A stretch of DNA of 64,000 nucleotides from Alphaproteobacteria bacterium (GTDB lineage Bacteria > Pseudomonadota > Alphaproteobacteria > Micavibrionales > Micavibrionaceae): positions 1-64,000 of the forward strand of contig JAGRHC010000020.1 in the NCBI GenBank assembly GCA_020445145.1, given 5' to 3'. Shown one piece after another: positions 17,015 to 25,212 of this stretch (positions are counted from its first letter, which is position 1; the number at the start of each line of letters is the position of its first letter). Below the pieces are notes generated by a model, which was not told where the DNA came from, made no database searches, and worked only from the letters and a program-made list of their open reading frames with translations. Position numbers and translations under genes: made by a program.

Positions 17015-17722
17015 ATGAACCCGGTTCATATGTTTTTTGATTTGAGCGCGGTGGTGCTGGCGATGGTTGGAGGCGGCCTTGTTTACTGGTGGCGGTTTCG
17101 CGGGGCGTTAGAGAAGACGGTGACGCGGATCGGCGGCGGGTATTTTCTGGCGCTGAGCGGTGGCAGCGTTTTGGGTTCCTATTTGCTGGGGACCGGTAAT
17201 CTGTACCTTTCAGGTGAAGAGATCGTCGGTCGCAGTATTCTCGGTGCATTGTGCGGGGCGATTGTGACGGTGGAGCTTTATAAGCTTTTCCGTGGGGCGC
17301 GCGGGTCGACGGGTTATATCTATGTCGTGCCGTTTTGCCTGCTTGTGATTGTCGGGCGGTTTGGATGCTATTTTTCAGGGATGGACGATCATACGTATGG
17401 CGTGGAAACGTCTTTCCCTTGGGCCGTGGATTATGGGGACGGGGTGCTGCGTCATCCGGTGCAGCTTTATGAGAGTTTGTCGATGGCTGGGTTTTTGGTC
17501 GCGGTTCTGGGGCTGCTGGCGGTTAAACCGCAGGTGATTGTGCGTTACGGGTTTTATTTGTGCGTCGGGTTTTATGCGGGGCAGCGGTTTGTTTGGGAGT
17601 TTTTCAAGCCATACGGGGCGGTTATCGGTGGTCTCAATCTCTTTCATATCGTATGCTTGGTTATGGTTGCTTATAGTGTGATGATGATTTTGAGGGAACG
17701 TAATGACAGCAGATGTGCGTAA
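17015..17722 (+). CDS. Lgt-like (prolipoprotein diacylglyceryl transferase family) membrane protein
   Basis: 235 residues, about seven hydrophobic segments. Two family hallmarks are visible: GRFGCYFSG (114-122), matching the catalytic R-x-G-x-(F/I)-x-x-G motif of Lgt, and RHPVQLYE (146-153), plus GRSILGALCG (72-81). Authentic Lgt moves diacylglyceryl from phosphatidylglycerol to a lipobox cysteine. This copy is shorter and more diverged than a housekeeping Lgt and overlaps the following radical SAM gene by 20 bp, so it more likely works with that enzyme. A further, canonical lgt would be expected elsewhere in the genome. Confidence 0.85.
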   Translation: MNPVHMFFDLSAVVLAMVGGGLVYWWRFRGALEKTVTRIGGGYFLALSGGSVLGSYLLGTGNLYLSGEEIVGRSILGALCGAIVTVELYKLFRGARGSTGYIYVVPFCLLVIVGRFGCYFSGMDDHTYGVETSFPWAVDYGDGVLRHPVQLYESLSMAGFLVAVLGLLAVKPQVIVRYGFYLCVGFYAGQRFVWEFFKPYGAVIGGLNLFHIVCLVMVAYSVMMILRERNDSRCA

Positions 17723-19112
17723 ACAGGCGCCTTATATTTTTTACGGCATGACGATGTCCTTGTGTGAGGAGTGTCTTGATTTGGTTCCGGCGAAGATTTT
17801 AATTGAGGAACAGGATGTCTATTATCAGAAGCGTTGCGCTGCGCATGGGGTGCAGAAGACCAAAGTGTCCAGCGACGCGGCGTATTTCAAGTCGTGCAAG
17901 GATTATATCAAGCCGGGGGACCGGCCTTTACAGTTTCAGACGAAGATTGATTACGGATGTCCGCTGGATTGCGGACTTTGTCCGTCGCACGAGCAGCATA
18001 GCTGTCTGGCGCTGATCGAGATTAACGAGGAATGTAACCTTGAATGCCCTGTGTGTTTTGCGGAGTCTTCGCCGGCGCGGAAGTCTCAACTGTCTCTGGA
18101 GGAGATCGAGGGGATGATGGACGCGCTGGTGGCCAGCGAGGGGGAGCCGGACGTTTTGCAGATCAGCGGCGGGGAGCCGACGATCCATCCGCAAATTCTG
18201 GAGATACTGGCTTTGGCGAAGACCAAGCCAATCCGGCATTTGATGATCAATACGAACGGGGTGAGGCTGGCGCGGGACAAGGCGTTTGTTGAGGCGCTGG
18301 CAGGATTTGCGCCGGGCTTTGAGGTCTATTTACAGTTTGACTCGCTGGAGAAGGGGGCGCTGGAGAATTTGCGTGGGGTGGATTTGCGGACTGTCCGGCG
18401 CAAGGCTCTGGAGAATCTTGAGGCGGCAGGGATTTCGACGAACCTTGTGGTGACGGTCAAAAAGGGTGTGAACGATCACGAGATCGGGGCGATTATCGAT
18501 TTTGCGCTGGGGTATCAATGCGTGCGCGGGATTACGTTCCAGCCGGTGCAGGATGTGGGGCGTAATGAAAGGTTTGACAAGAACCGCGACCGGTTTTTGC
18601 TGACCGATATAAGGCGGGCGATTTATGAGCAGTCTGCGCATTTTCAGGCGGCTGATATTATTCCTTTGCCGTGTAATCCGGAGTCGATTTCGATTGCTTA
18701 TGCTCTGCGGGATGGGATGGCTTTGACGCCGGTGACGTCTTTGATCCCGCAAGAGGAGCTTGTGAAAGAGGTGCCGAATGCTGTGTCGTTCGAGCGGAAT
18801 CTGGATTTGAAGAAGAAGGTGATTGATCTGTTTTCTCTGTCGAGTGGGGATTTGAATACGGCGGAGCGGATGGAGTCGCTGTTGTGCTGTTTGCCACAGG
18901 TGCCGGCGCTGGAGAAGCTGGGGTATGAGAATATTTTCAGGATTTCAATTGTGTCGTTTCTGGATCGGTACAATTTCTGTCTGGGCAATGTGAAGCGGTC
19001 TTGTATCCATTTTGTGACGCCGGACAAGCAGATCATTCCGTTCGATACGTATAATTTGATGTACCGGAACGGGGAGGTGCATGAATTGCGGAAAAGGAAG
19101 CGGCCTGCATGA
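17703..19112 (+). CDS. Cysteine-rich radical SAM enzyme, MJ0619 / tetraether-synthase-like
   Basis: 469 residues. The radical SAM triad is C111-NLE-C115-PV-C118. Upstream there are CEEC (21-24) with C45/H48, a zinc- or rubredoxin-like set, and a second CxxxCxxC (C86, C90, C93) with C101, suggesting auxiliary metal sites. Other motifs: QISGGEPTIHP (SAM-binding GGEPT), LMINTNGVRLA and a C-terminal CIHFVTPDKQIIPFDTYN. This layout is that of the MJ0619-like family that includes archaeal Tes, which couples lipid tails. Substrate here is unknown. Overlaps the Lgt-like gene (20 bp) and the next small gene (ATGA). Confidence 0.88.
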   Translation: MTADVRKQAPYIFYGMTMSLCEECLDLVPAKILIEEQDVYYQKRCAAHGVQKTKVSSDAAYFKSCKDYIKPGDRPLQFQTKIDYGCPLDCGLCPSHEQHSCLALIEINEECNLECPVCFAESSPARKSQLSLEEIEGMMDALVASEGEPDVLQISGGEPTIHPQILEILALAKTKPIRHLMINTNGVRLARDKAFVEALAGFAPGFEVYLQFDSLEKGALENLRGVDLRTVRRKALENLEAAGISTNLVVTVKKGVNDHEIGAIIDFALGYQCVRGITFQPVQDVGRNERFDKNRDRFLLTDIRRAIYEQSAHFQAADIIPLPCNPESISIAYALRDGMALTPVTSLIPQEELVKEVPNAVSFERNLDLKKKVIDLFSLSSGDLNTAERMESLLCCLPQVPALEKLGYENIFRISIVSFLDRYNFCLGNVKRSCIHFVTPDKQIIPFDTYNLMYRNGEVHELRKRKRPA

Positions 19113-19369
19113 TTTTGCTTGGGTGGATAGCTGGTATATGTCTTATATTTTCAGGGATTTCTCTGATTTTGTCTTCTTTGGCGATGTTGTTCGTGGGCGG
19201 TTGCACGATTATATTTTTTGGCGGCTCAGGGCAGAAATTAGAGGTATTTTTCTTCATCGGCATCTGCGTTTTTGTTTTTGTGTTTGGCATTTTTGTTCAG
19301 CGTTTTGGATTTAAAGTTATTCGCTGGGCGAGAAATAGGAAACGGATTAGTAAAGAGGACGCATCATGA
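19109..19369 (+). CDS. Small membrane protein, 86 aa
   Basis: Unknown. Two long hydrophobic helices (about 3-33 and 43-66) and a basic, probably cytoplasmic tail (RWARNRKRISKEDAS). It starts in a 4-bp ATGA overlap with the radical SAM gene and ends in another ATGA overlap with the next gene, so it is translated as part of that operon. Confidence 0.7.
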   Translation: MILLGWIAGICLIFSGISLILSSLAMLFVGGCTIIFFGGSGQKLEVFFFIGICVFVFVFGIFVQRFGFKVIRWARNRKRISKEDAS

Positions 19370-19659
19370 CGGTTCGTAAGTTTTTTGGTGGTTTGTTTAT
19401 GGTGTTTGGCGGGCTGGTTATGTTGCTGGCCGGGGGATGTGGTTTTTTTGTGATGTTTTCACCGGGCGGGGGCGATCCGGGGATGTTGATGATGGTTCTT
19501 ATTTTTAGCGGGGTGCCAATGCTTTTTGGAGCGGCGTTGTTTGCGTCGGGGCGCTGGATGTGCGGTAGCAAGGCTATGAAAAATCCATATTTGCCGGATG
19601 CCGAGGATGATGTGCCTGTGGCGCCTCAGGAAGACGATACGGATTTACCGTCTCCCTAG
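19366..19659 (+). CDS. Small membrane protein, 97 aa
   Basis: Unknown. Two hydrophobic, Gly/Met-rich helices (about 7-33 and 39-64), followed by an acidic, Pro-rich tail (DAEDDVPVAPQEDDTDLP). Translationally coupled to the preceding small gene by ATGA. Size and two-helix plan are similar to that neighbour though sequence is not clearly related. Last gene of the operon; pgk converges from the other strand 10 bp downstream with no terminator visible. Confidence 0.7.
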   Translation: MTVRKFFGGLFMVFGGLVMLLAGGCGFFVMFSPGGGDPGMLMMVLIFSGVPMLFGAALFASGRWMCGSKAMKNPYLPDAEDDVPVAPQEDDTDLPSP

Positions 19660-19669
19660 ACTTTTTATA

Positions 19670-20878
19670 TCAGGCTGCTTTGCCGATAGCGTTGGCCAGA
19701 GCGGTGACGCCGGGGAGGGATTTACCCTCGAGCCATTCAAGGAAGGCGCCGCCTGCGGTCGAGATGTAGGTGAAGTCTTTTGCTGTACCTGCGTTTTCAA
19801 GGGCGGCAACGGTGTCTCCGCCGCCGGCGACGCTGGTGCATTCGCCTTTTTGGGTTTGCTCGGCGACGATTTTGGCTAATGAATTGGTGCCGTTATCGAA
19901 CGGTTTGATTTCGAAGACGCCTAGCGGACCGTTCCAGACGATTGTTTTGCACTCGCGCGCTTTTTCTCCGGCGTAGCGGATGGTTTCCGGGCCGGCGTCG
20001 ATGGCCATTTGATCGGCGGGCATATTTTCAACGTCATAGATTGTGTAGTCGGCGTGTTCTTTTAGCTGGTTGACGGCGACGACGTCGAGCGGGAGAATGA
20101 TTTCGCAGCCGGATTTTTGCGCTTTTTCCATGATGCGAACGGCTTCGTCCTTCATCTCCTTTTCACAGAGCGATTTGCCCATGTTGATGCCTTTGGCATA
20201 GAGGAAGGTGTTGGCCATGCCGCCACCCAGAACGAGGTAGTCGACTTTTTCAATCAGGTTATTCAGGACGCTGAGTTTTGTAGAAATTTTGGAGCCTCCG
20301 GTGACGGCCATGACGGGGCGCTGCGGGGTCAGGAGGGCGGCGTTGAGGGCGCTTAATTCTTCCTCCATCAAAAGGCCTGCTGCGGCGGGGAGGATTTCAG
20401 CGATTGCGGCGGTGCTTGCGTGGGCGCGGTGCGAGGCCGAGAAGGCGTCGTTGACGTAGATATCACCTAAAGCGGCCAGTTTTGCGGCGAAGGCCGGGTC
20501 ATTCTTTTCTTCTTCTTTGTAGAAACGGACATTTTCGAGGAGGAGGATGTCGCCATCCTTGAGGTCTTTGGCGAGGGCTGCTGTGTGCGCGCCAATACAG
20601 TCCGGCGCGAAATGAACCGGACAGTTCCAGCGCTTTTCGAGGACCGGCGCCAAGAAGGCCAGAGACATTTCCGGGTTTTGTTCGCCATCGGGGCGGCCAA
20701 AATGGGAGATGATCAGGATTTTGGCGCCTTTTTCACGCAGATATTCGATGGTTGGCAACAGGCGGTCGATGCGCGTTGTGTCGGTGACTTCGCCGTTGTG
20801 GCGCGGGACGTTCAGGTCGGCGCGCAGGAGGATTGTTTTGCTGTGGACGCTTAGGTCTTTCAGGCTCTGGAATTTCAT
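19670..20878 (-). CDS. pgk: Phosphoglycerate kinase
   Basis: 402 residues, normal length. Interconverts 1,3-bisphosphoglycerate/ADP and 3-phosphoglycerate/ATP in glycolysis. Recognised from LLRADLNVP (17-25), SHFGRP, LLENVRFY, NDAFSASHRAHAS, VTGGSKISTKL, LGGGMANTFL and the C-terminal SVAGGGDTVAAL and STAGGAFLEWLEG. Stands alone without gap or fba beside it. Confidence 0.98.
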   Translation of the reverse strand: MKFQSLKDLSVHSKTILLRADLNVPRHNGEVTDTTRIDRLLPTIEYLREKGAKILIISHFGRPDGEQNPEMSLAFLAPVLEKRWNCPVHFAPDCIGAHTAALAKDLKDGDILLLENVRFYKEEEKNDPAFAAKLAALGDIYVNDAFSASHRAHASTAAIAEILPAAAGLLMEEELSALNAALLTPQRPVMAVTGGSKISTKLSVLNNLIEKVDYLVLGGGMANTFLYAKGINMGKSLCEKEMKDEAVRIMEKAQKSGCEIILPLDVVAVNQLKEHADYTIYDVENMPADQMAIDAGPETIRYAGEKARECKTIVWNGPLGVFEIKPFDNGTNSLAKIVAEQTQKGECTSVAGGGDTVAALENAGTAKDFTYISTAGGAFLEWLEGKSLPGVTALANAIGKAA

Positions 20879-20916
20879 GTTTACGCTACTCTTACTTTGC
20901 TTCTGGTCTATTTTCT

Positions 20917-21933
20917 TTACGTTATGCCTTTTGCGTTTTCGGTCGCCTCGATCAATCTTGATCTGACGGGCGCGTCAAGCGCGGAGTGCCCGGCGTCAGG
21001 CACGACGATGTAATCGGCTTCGGGCCAGAGCAGGTGCAGCTTGTTGGCTGTTCTGATCGGGCAGATGACATCGTACCGCCCTTGAATAATGGCTGCGGGG
21101 ATAGAACGCAAGAGATCTATGTTATGTAAGATACTTTTTTCCGTGGAAATGACCTGATTTTTGAAATAGTGGGCCTCTATGCGGGCCAGAGCGAGGGCGT
21201 GTTGTTTTTGTTCCTCGGTGGTGATGGTCTCGTAGTTGGGCATCAGGGAGGAGCAGGCGCCTTCGTAAAGGCTCCAGCAGATGGCCGCTTCGAGCTGGCG
21301 CTCGGGGTTTTTCTCATCGGTGAGGCGGGCGTAGTAGCTTTCGAGGATGTCGCCTTGTTCTTCGGGTTGCAGGATGCCGGCGAATTGTTCCCAGGCTTCC
21401 GGGAAAAAAGAATTCATGCCGTAGAGGAACCAGTCGATTTCTTCCTGTTCACACAGGAAAACGCCGCGCAGTATAAGGCTGAGGCAGCGTTTCGGGTGCT
21501 GGATTGCGTAGGACATGGCGAGTGTGCTGCCCCAAGAGCCGCCGAAAACGTGCCAGCGGTCTATGGCGAGGTGTTCTCTTAAGACTTCCATGTCGTCAAT
21601 GAGATGCTGGAGGGTGTTGTTCTTCAGACAGCCGAGGGGTTGCGAGCGCCCTGCGCCGCGTTGATCGAAGATGACGATGCGGTAGTGGTCGGGGTCGAAG
21701 AAGCGGCGGTGGATCGGTGTTGCGCCCGCGCCGGGGCCGCCATGGAGGAGGACGATCGGCACGCCTTCGGGGTTGCCGCTTTGCTCCCAGTAAATGTTAT
21801 GGATGTCATCAACAGCGAGGAAACCGCTGGAGTAGGGGGTGGTCGGTGGAAAAAGATCAAGCAGGGGCGGACGACGAGGGATATAGGTTTCCTTGTTGTC
21901 GGGGTCTTTACCGGGTTGTCTTGTTCCTGTCAC
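20917..21933 (-). CDS. pip: Proline iminopeptidase
   Basis: 338 residues, S33 alpha/beta hydrolase releasing N-terminal proline. Oxyanion-hole HGGPGAG (near 64), nucleophile Ser in GGSWGSTLAMSYA (near 131), catalytic Asp in GRYDVICP and His in DAGHSALD. GTG start preceded by GGGGAGAG. Lies 16 bp after the stop of the SNase-like gene on the same strand, so likely in one transcript with it. Confidence 0.95.
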   Translation of the reverse strand: MTGTRQPGKDPDNKETYIPRRPPLLDLFPPTTPYSSGFLAVDDIHNIYWEQSGNPEGVPIVLLHGGPGAGATPIHRRFFDPDHYRIVIFDQRGAGRSQPLGCLKNNTLQHLIDDMEVLREHLAIDRWHVFGGSWGSTLAMSYAIQHPKRCLSLILRGVFLCEQEEIDWFLYGMNSFFPEAWEQFAGILQPEEQGDILESYYARLTDEKNPERQLEAAICWSLYEGACSSLMPNYETITTEEQKQHALALARIEAHYFKNQVISTEKSILHNIDLLRSIPAAIIQGRYDVICPIRTANKLHLLWPEADYIVVPDAGHSALDAPVRSRLIEATENAKGIT

Positions 21934-21949
21934 GGCGATTCTCTCCCCG

Positions 21950-22948
21950 TTAATCGTTGTTATAGGACGGCAATGCGTTTCCTTTGCGGTTCAATATATC
22001 AGATGCAGGTGGTTTATCATTGTTTATTTTTTCTTCTTCGGGGACGTTTGGGGTTTCATTCCTGGCCTCTGGCGGCGGGGCGTCGTCTGGTAGAATTTCG
22101 AAGCGTTCGGGGTGGTCTATTTCCATGTATGGGCCGTTAAAGGACGAGACCCAGCCGCGGACACGTACGTTTTTTCCGCCCCACTGTATAGGATCAAATC
22201 CTTCTTTTCGGAAGGCGCGGCGGCTTTGGGTGTCTATGGCGACGGTGAAATCAGAGCGCCAGTTCTGTCCGAAGTTCAGATAGAGTTTGTTGCTTTTCAT
22301 CGCAGCGGTCACAATTTTTCCTTCGATGACGGCGTAGCTGCCGATGCTCATTTCTGCGTCATCCGCCGGGAGGATTTTATAGGCGTCAACTTCCCACAGG
22401 CCGGTTTTTGCGTCACGGGCCTTTTGTTCTATGTCGTACATTTGCTCGGCCATTTCCGGATTGGTTCTGTCTGTGCGGACACGGGCAAGGCCTAGCGTCA
22501 GCAGCATGCCCTGAACCCAGACGCCGTCGTCTTTTCTTTCGAGTTGCGCTATTTCATGGCCCATCCGGTTGACGCGGCCATCTGCCGGGTTTTTTGTATT
22601 GTAGATGATGACTTTCTTTCCTTTGAGAAAGTCATCGAGAATTTTGATCGCTGTTTGGGACAGTTCACCGGGGTCGTAGTAGTCGAGGTCCGGGTAATCG
22701 ATGCCTGCGAGGTGGATGGTGCGGCCATCGTCGAGGGTGACGGTCAGGGGGTCAATAATGTCTGTGACTGTGCGCACAGAGTCTTCGTTCAGGGAACTGA
22801 AATCGGCGGTGGGTAAGGCTCCGTCCTGAGCATGAGAGGGGGGGGCGGCAAAAAGGCTGGCAAGCATGAAAAAAAGCGTTAGTATTCGTTTGATGACGAA
22901 CCTAATGGGAAGAGACAGGATGACACGTTTTGGGGCCAGAGTATTCAC
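21950..22948 (-). CDS. Secreted staphylococcal-nuclease-like protein, catalytic residues altered
   Basis: 332 residues from the GTG at 22948, which has AGGAG ten bases upstream; it gives a long, Arg/Lys-rich signal peptide ending SLFAAPPSHAQ. The first ATG (22867) lies inside the hydrophobic core and lacks a ribosome site. The SNase fold is suggested by HLAGIDYPD, LKGKKVIIY, NRMGHEIAQLE and GLARVRTD. Positions aligned with the nuclease residues R35, E43 and R87 read H, D and H, so nuclease activity is doubtful. The C-terminal ~80 residues form a separate beta-rich part and an acidic Pro-rich tail. Confidence 0.75.
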   Translation of the reverse strand: MNTLAPKRVILSLPIRFVIKRILTLFFMLASLFAAPPSHAQDGALPTADFSSLNEDSVRTVTDIIDPLTVTLDDGRTIHLAGIDYPDLDYYDPGELSQTAIKILDDFLKGKKVIIYNTKNPADGRVNRMGHEIAQLERKDDGVWVQGMLLTLGLARVRTDRTNPEMAEQMYDIEQKARDAKTGLWEVDAYKILPADDAEMSIGSYAVIEGKIVTAAMKSNKLYLNFGQNWRSDFTVAIDTQSRRAFRKEGFDPIQWGGKNVRVRGWVSSFNGPYMEIDHPERFEILPDDAPPPEARNETPNVPEEEKINNDKPPASDILNRKGNALPSYNND

Positions 22949-24365
22949 GCTTGCACTTCTCCTGTTTTTGCCTGCCTGCACGACTAATCCCGCGACCGGG
23001 GAGAGCCAGTTTACCGCTCTGATGTCTCCGGAGCAAGAGGTTGGCGTCGGCTCACAGGAACATGAGAAAGTGATCAAGGAGTTCGGGGAGTATGATGATC
23101 CTGCGCTTCAGGCTTATGTGCGACAAGTCGGGGCGCGGGTGTCTGCGAGAACCGAGCGACCTGAGGTTCGGTATAATTTTTTCCTTCTGGATAGTCCGAT
23201 GGTGAATGCGTTCGCATTGCCGGGCGGGTATATTTACATTACGCGCGGACTTTTGGCGCTGGCGAACAGCGAGGCGGAGATGGCTTCGGTTCTGGCCCAT
23301 GAAACCGGGCATATTACTGCGCGGCATTCGGCGGCGCGTTATTCACGGGGCGTGGTTACTTCTTTGGGGGCGGCTATTTTGGCGTCGGCTGTCGGGACGA
23401 CCGGTGTTTCGCAGGCGTTGGGGGTCGGGTCCGATCTTTATATGAAGTCCTATTCACGGGGGCAGGAGAATCAGGCTGACGGTCTTGGAATTCGGTATTT
23501 GAGTCGCGCGGGGTATGATCCTACGGCTATGTCGTCTTTCTTACGGAATTTGCAGGCTGATAGCGCTCTTGAGGCAAGGGCGAGCGGGAAGACGTCCGGG
23601 GGAGGGGATTATTTCTCTACGCACCCGGCAACGGTGGAGCGTGTGAACAAGACGGTCGAGGAAGCCAGGCAATATATCTCGGGCGGGGTGGTTGATCATG
23701 ACGGCTACCTTCGGCGTCTGGAGGGACTGATTTACGGGGATAGCGCGGCGCAGGGCTTTGTGCGGGGGCAGAATTTCTATCATACGCAGATGGGATTTAC
23801 GTTTACTGCGCCGGAAGGTTTCAAGATACTCAATCAGCCGCAGCAGGTGATTGTTGCTTCTCAGAGCGGGGCTCTCTTTATTTTTGATATGGCGGGGAGT
23901 AAGGGGGCGAAGGGGCCAATGGATTATCTGCGCAATGTGTGGATGCAGGGCGAGGCTGTTCAGGATGCTCAGGTTATTCAGGTGAATGGTCTGGAAGGGG
24001 CGACGGCCTCTTTTGCTGGAAAGGTGAATGGTAAACCGATGACTATTCGTCTTGTGGCGATCGGTTGGTCCAAAGGGCAGGTTGCGCGATTCCAGATTGC
24101 TTATCCCAGGAATGCGCCTGCTCCGGTGGTTGATGCGCTTAAGCGTGTTACTTATAGCTTCCGGCGGTTAAGCCCTGATGAGCGCCAAAGAATACGGCCT
24201 TTGCATCTTGAGATCGTGACCGCGCGCGCAGGAGATAATGTTTCGTCTTTGGCCGGACGTATGGCTTTGCCGGCGTTGCGCGAAGAGCATTTTCGGGTGT
24301 TGAACGGTCTTGGGCCTCAAGACGGCGTTGTGCCGGGACGGCTTTATAAGATTGTTGTGGAGTGA
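22920..24365 (+). CDS. M48-family metalloprotease, lipoprotein
   Basis: 481 residues. Signal peptide with lipobox LPAC near residue 20, so anchored in the outer or inner membrane facing the periplasm. Zinc site HETGH (near 137) with the downstream Glu in ENQADGLGIRYL, as in BepA-type proteases that control outer membrane proteins. A C-terminal region (about 290-481) with RAGDNVSSLAGRM looks like a LysM-like end. GGAAGA eight bases upstream supports ATG 22920. The 5' end overlaps the divergent SNase-like gene by 29 bp. Confidence 0.92.
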   Translation: MTRFGARVFTLALLLFLPACTTNPATGESQFTALMSPEQEVGVGSQEHEKVIKEFGEYDDPALQAYVRQVGARVSARTERPEVRYNFFLLDSPMVNAFALPGGYIYITRGLLALANSEAEMASVLAHETGHITARHSAARYSRGVVTSLGAAILASAVGTTGVSQALGVGSDLYMKSYSRGQENQADGLGIRYLSRAGYDPTAMSSFLRNLQADSALEARASGKTSGGGDYFSTHPATVERVNKTVEEARQYISGGVVDHDGYLRRLEGLIYGDSAAQGFVRGQNFYHTQMGFTFTAPEGFKILNQPQQVIVASQSGALFIFDMAGSKGAKGPMDYLRNVWMQGEAVQDAQVIQVNGLEGATASFAGKVNGKPMTIRLVAIGWSKGQVARFQIAYPRNAPAPVVDALKRVTYSFRRLSPDERQRIRPLHLEIVTARAGDNVSSLAGRMALPALREEHFRVLNGLGPQDGVVPGRLYKIVVE

Positions 24366-24387
24366 GTGGACCCTACGGTACGTAAAA

Positions 24388-24416
24388 AAACACCCCGCTG
24401 GATGGGCGGGGTGTTT
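24388..24416. terminator. Bidirectional Rho-independent terminator
   Basis: AAACACCCCGC / GCGGGGTGTTT, 11 perfect pairs, 7-base loop, between the convergent M48 gene and carD. Flanked by seven A upstream, giving a T-run on the - strand. Confidence 0.88.
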
Positions 24417-24445
24417 GTACTTCTCTTGTGTTTAACCAAAACTTG

Positions 24446-24988
24446 TTAGGCGGCTTTCGCGTCGTCGTTGTTGGCTGGGGCCGCTTTGATTTTGCCCATG
24501 ATCTGTTCCAGTTTCTCGGTCGCGCTGAGTTCGCTGATAGCATCAACGGCGGCAACTTCGCGGGCCAGGCGCTCGAGAGCGGACTGGTAAATCTGGCGTT
24601 CGCTGTAGGATTGCTCCGTATCGTCGTTGCTGCGCTTCAGGTCACGCAGAACTTCTGCGATAGAGACTGGATCGCCTGAGTTGATCTTGGTTTCGTATTC
24701 CTGTGCCCGGCGGCTCCACATGGTGCGGCGGATGCGTGCACGCCCTTTGAGGGTTTTCAGTGCATCGTCAATACGTGCGCTGGAGCTCAGTTTACGCAGG
24801 CCAGTGTTTTGTGCTTTTGTTACCGGAATTTTCAGGCGCATACGATCTTTTTCAAAACCGATGACGTAGAGTTTCACTTCCATTCCAGCGATGGTCTGGG
24901 TTTCAATCCCTTCGACCTGTCCTACGCCATGGTATGGGTATACTACGTTATCACCTGCTTTGAAATCGACGTTATCGTTGTCAGCCAT
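24446..24988 (-). CDS. carD: CarD-family transcriptional regulator
   Basis: 180 residues. CarD/CdnL binds the RNA polymerase beta subunit and stabilises open complexes at rRNA and other promoters. The RNAP-interacting Tudor-like domain shows GDNVVYPYHGVGQVEGIE (12-29) and the C-terminal helical domain has the conserved RRTMWSRRAQEYETKI (about 88-103). Ends in an Ala/Asp tail. Has its own promoter and a long structured leader (see 25045-25155). Confidence 0.96.
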   Translation of the reverse strand: MADNDNVDFKAGDNVVYPYHGVGQVEGIETQTIAGMEVKLYVIGFEKDRMRLKIPVTKAQNTGLRKLSSSARIDDALKTLKGRARIRRTMWSRRAQEYETKINSGDPVSIAEVLRDLKRSNDDTEQSYSERQIYQSALERLAREVAAVDAISELSATEKLEQIMGKIKAAPANNDDAKAA

Positions 24989-25044
24989 ATTTGTCTTCCT
25001 TTTCTGTAGGTTGCCCTTTTCATCACCGTTACTGTGCGGGGCCG

Positions 25045-25082
25045 AAAAAAAAGGTGCCCTTTTCTTGAGAGAAAGTGGCGCC
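25045..25082 (-). promoter_or_regulatory. Terminator-like hairpin in the carD leader
   Basis: On the - strand the segment complementary to 25053-25082 folds into a stem with 10 of 13 pairs (GGCGCCACTTTCT / AGAAAAGGGCACC, CTCA loop) followed directly by eight T (25045-25052). It lies between the predicted carD promoter and the carD start, so it may be an attenuator. Confidence 0.5.
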
Positions 25083-25126
25083 TGACATGCTTTTCAGAGA
25101 ACCGCGGCCAGTAAGATATGTGGGGG

Positions 25127-25155
25127 AGACTACCAGAAAATTGGCTAATTTTCAA
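25127..25155 (-). promoter_or_regulatory. Predicted carD promoter
   Basis: On the - strand: TTGAAA (25155-25150), 17-bp spacer, TAGTCT (25132-25127). Predicted start of transcription near 25120, giving a leader of about 130 nt. Confidence 0.6.
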
Positions 25156-25212
25156 CTTTATTTGCATTAAAATGTGAATGGGCTGTTGGAAAATTGATTT
25201 TTGCTGTTTCTT

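Noticed and set aside
22460-22820. Frames on + over the SNase gene
   Set aside because: Antisense, no ribosome sites, no recognisable protein.
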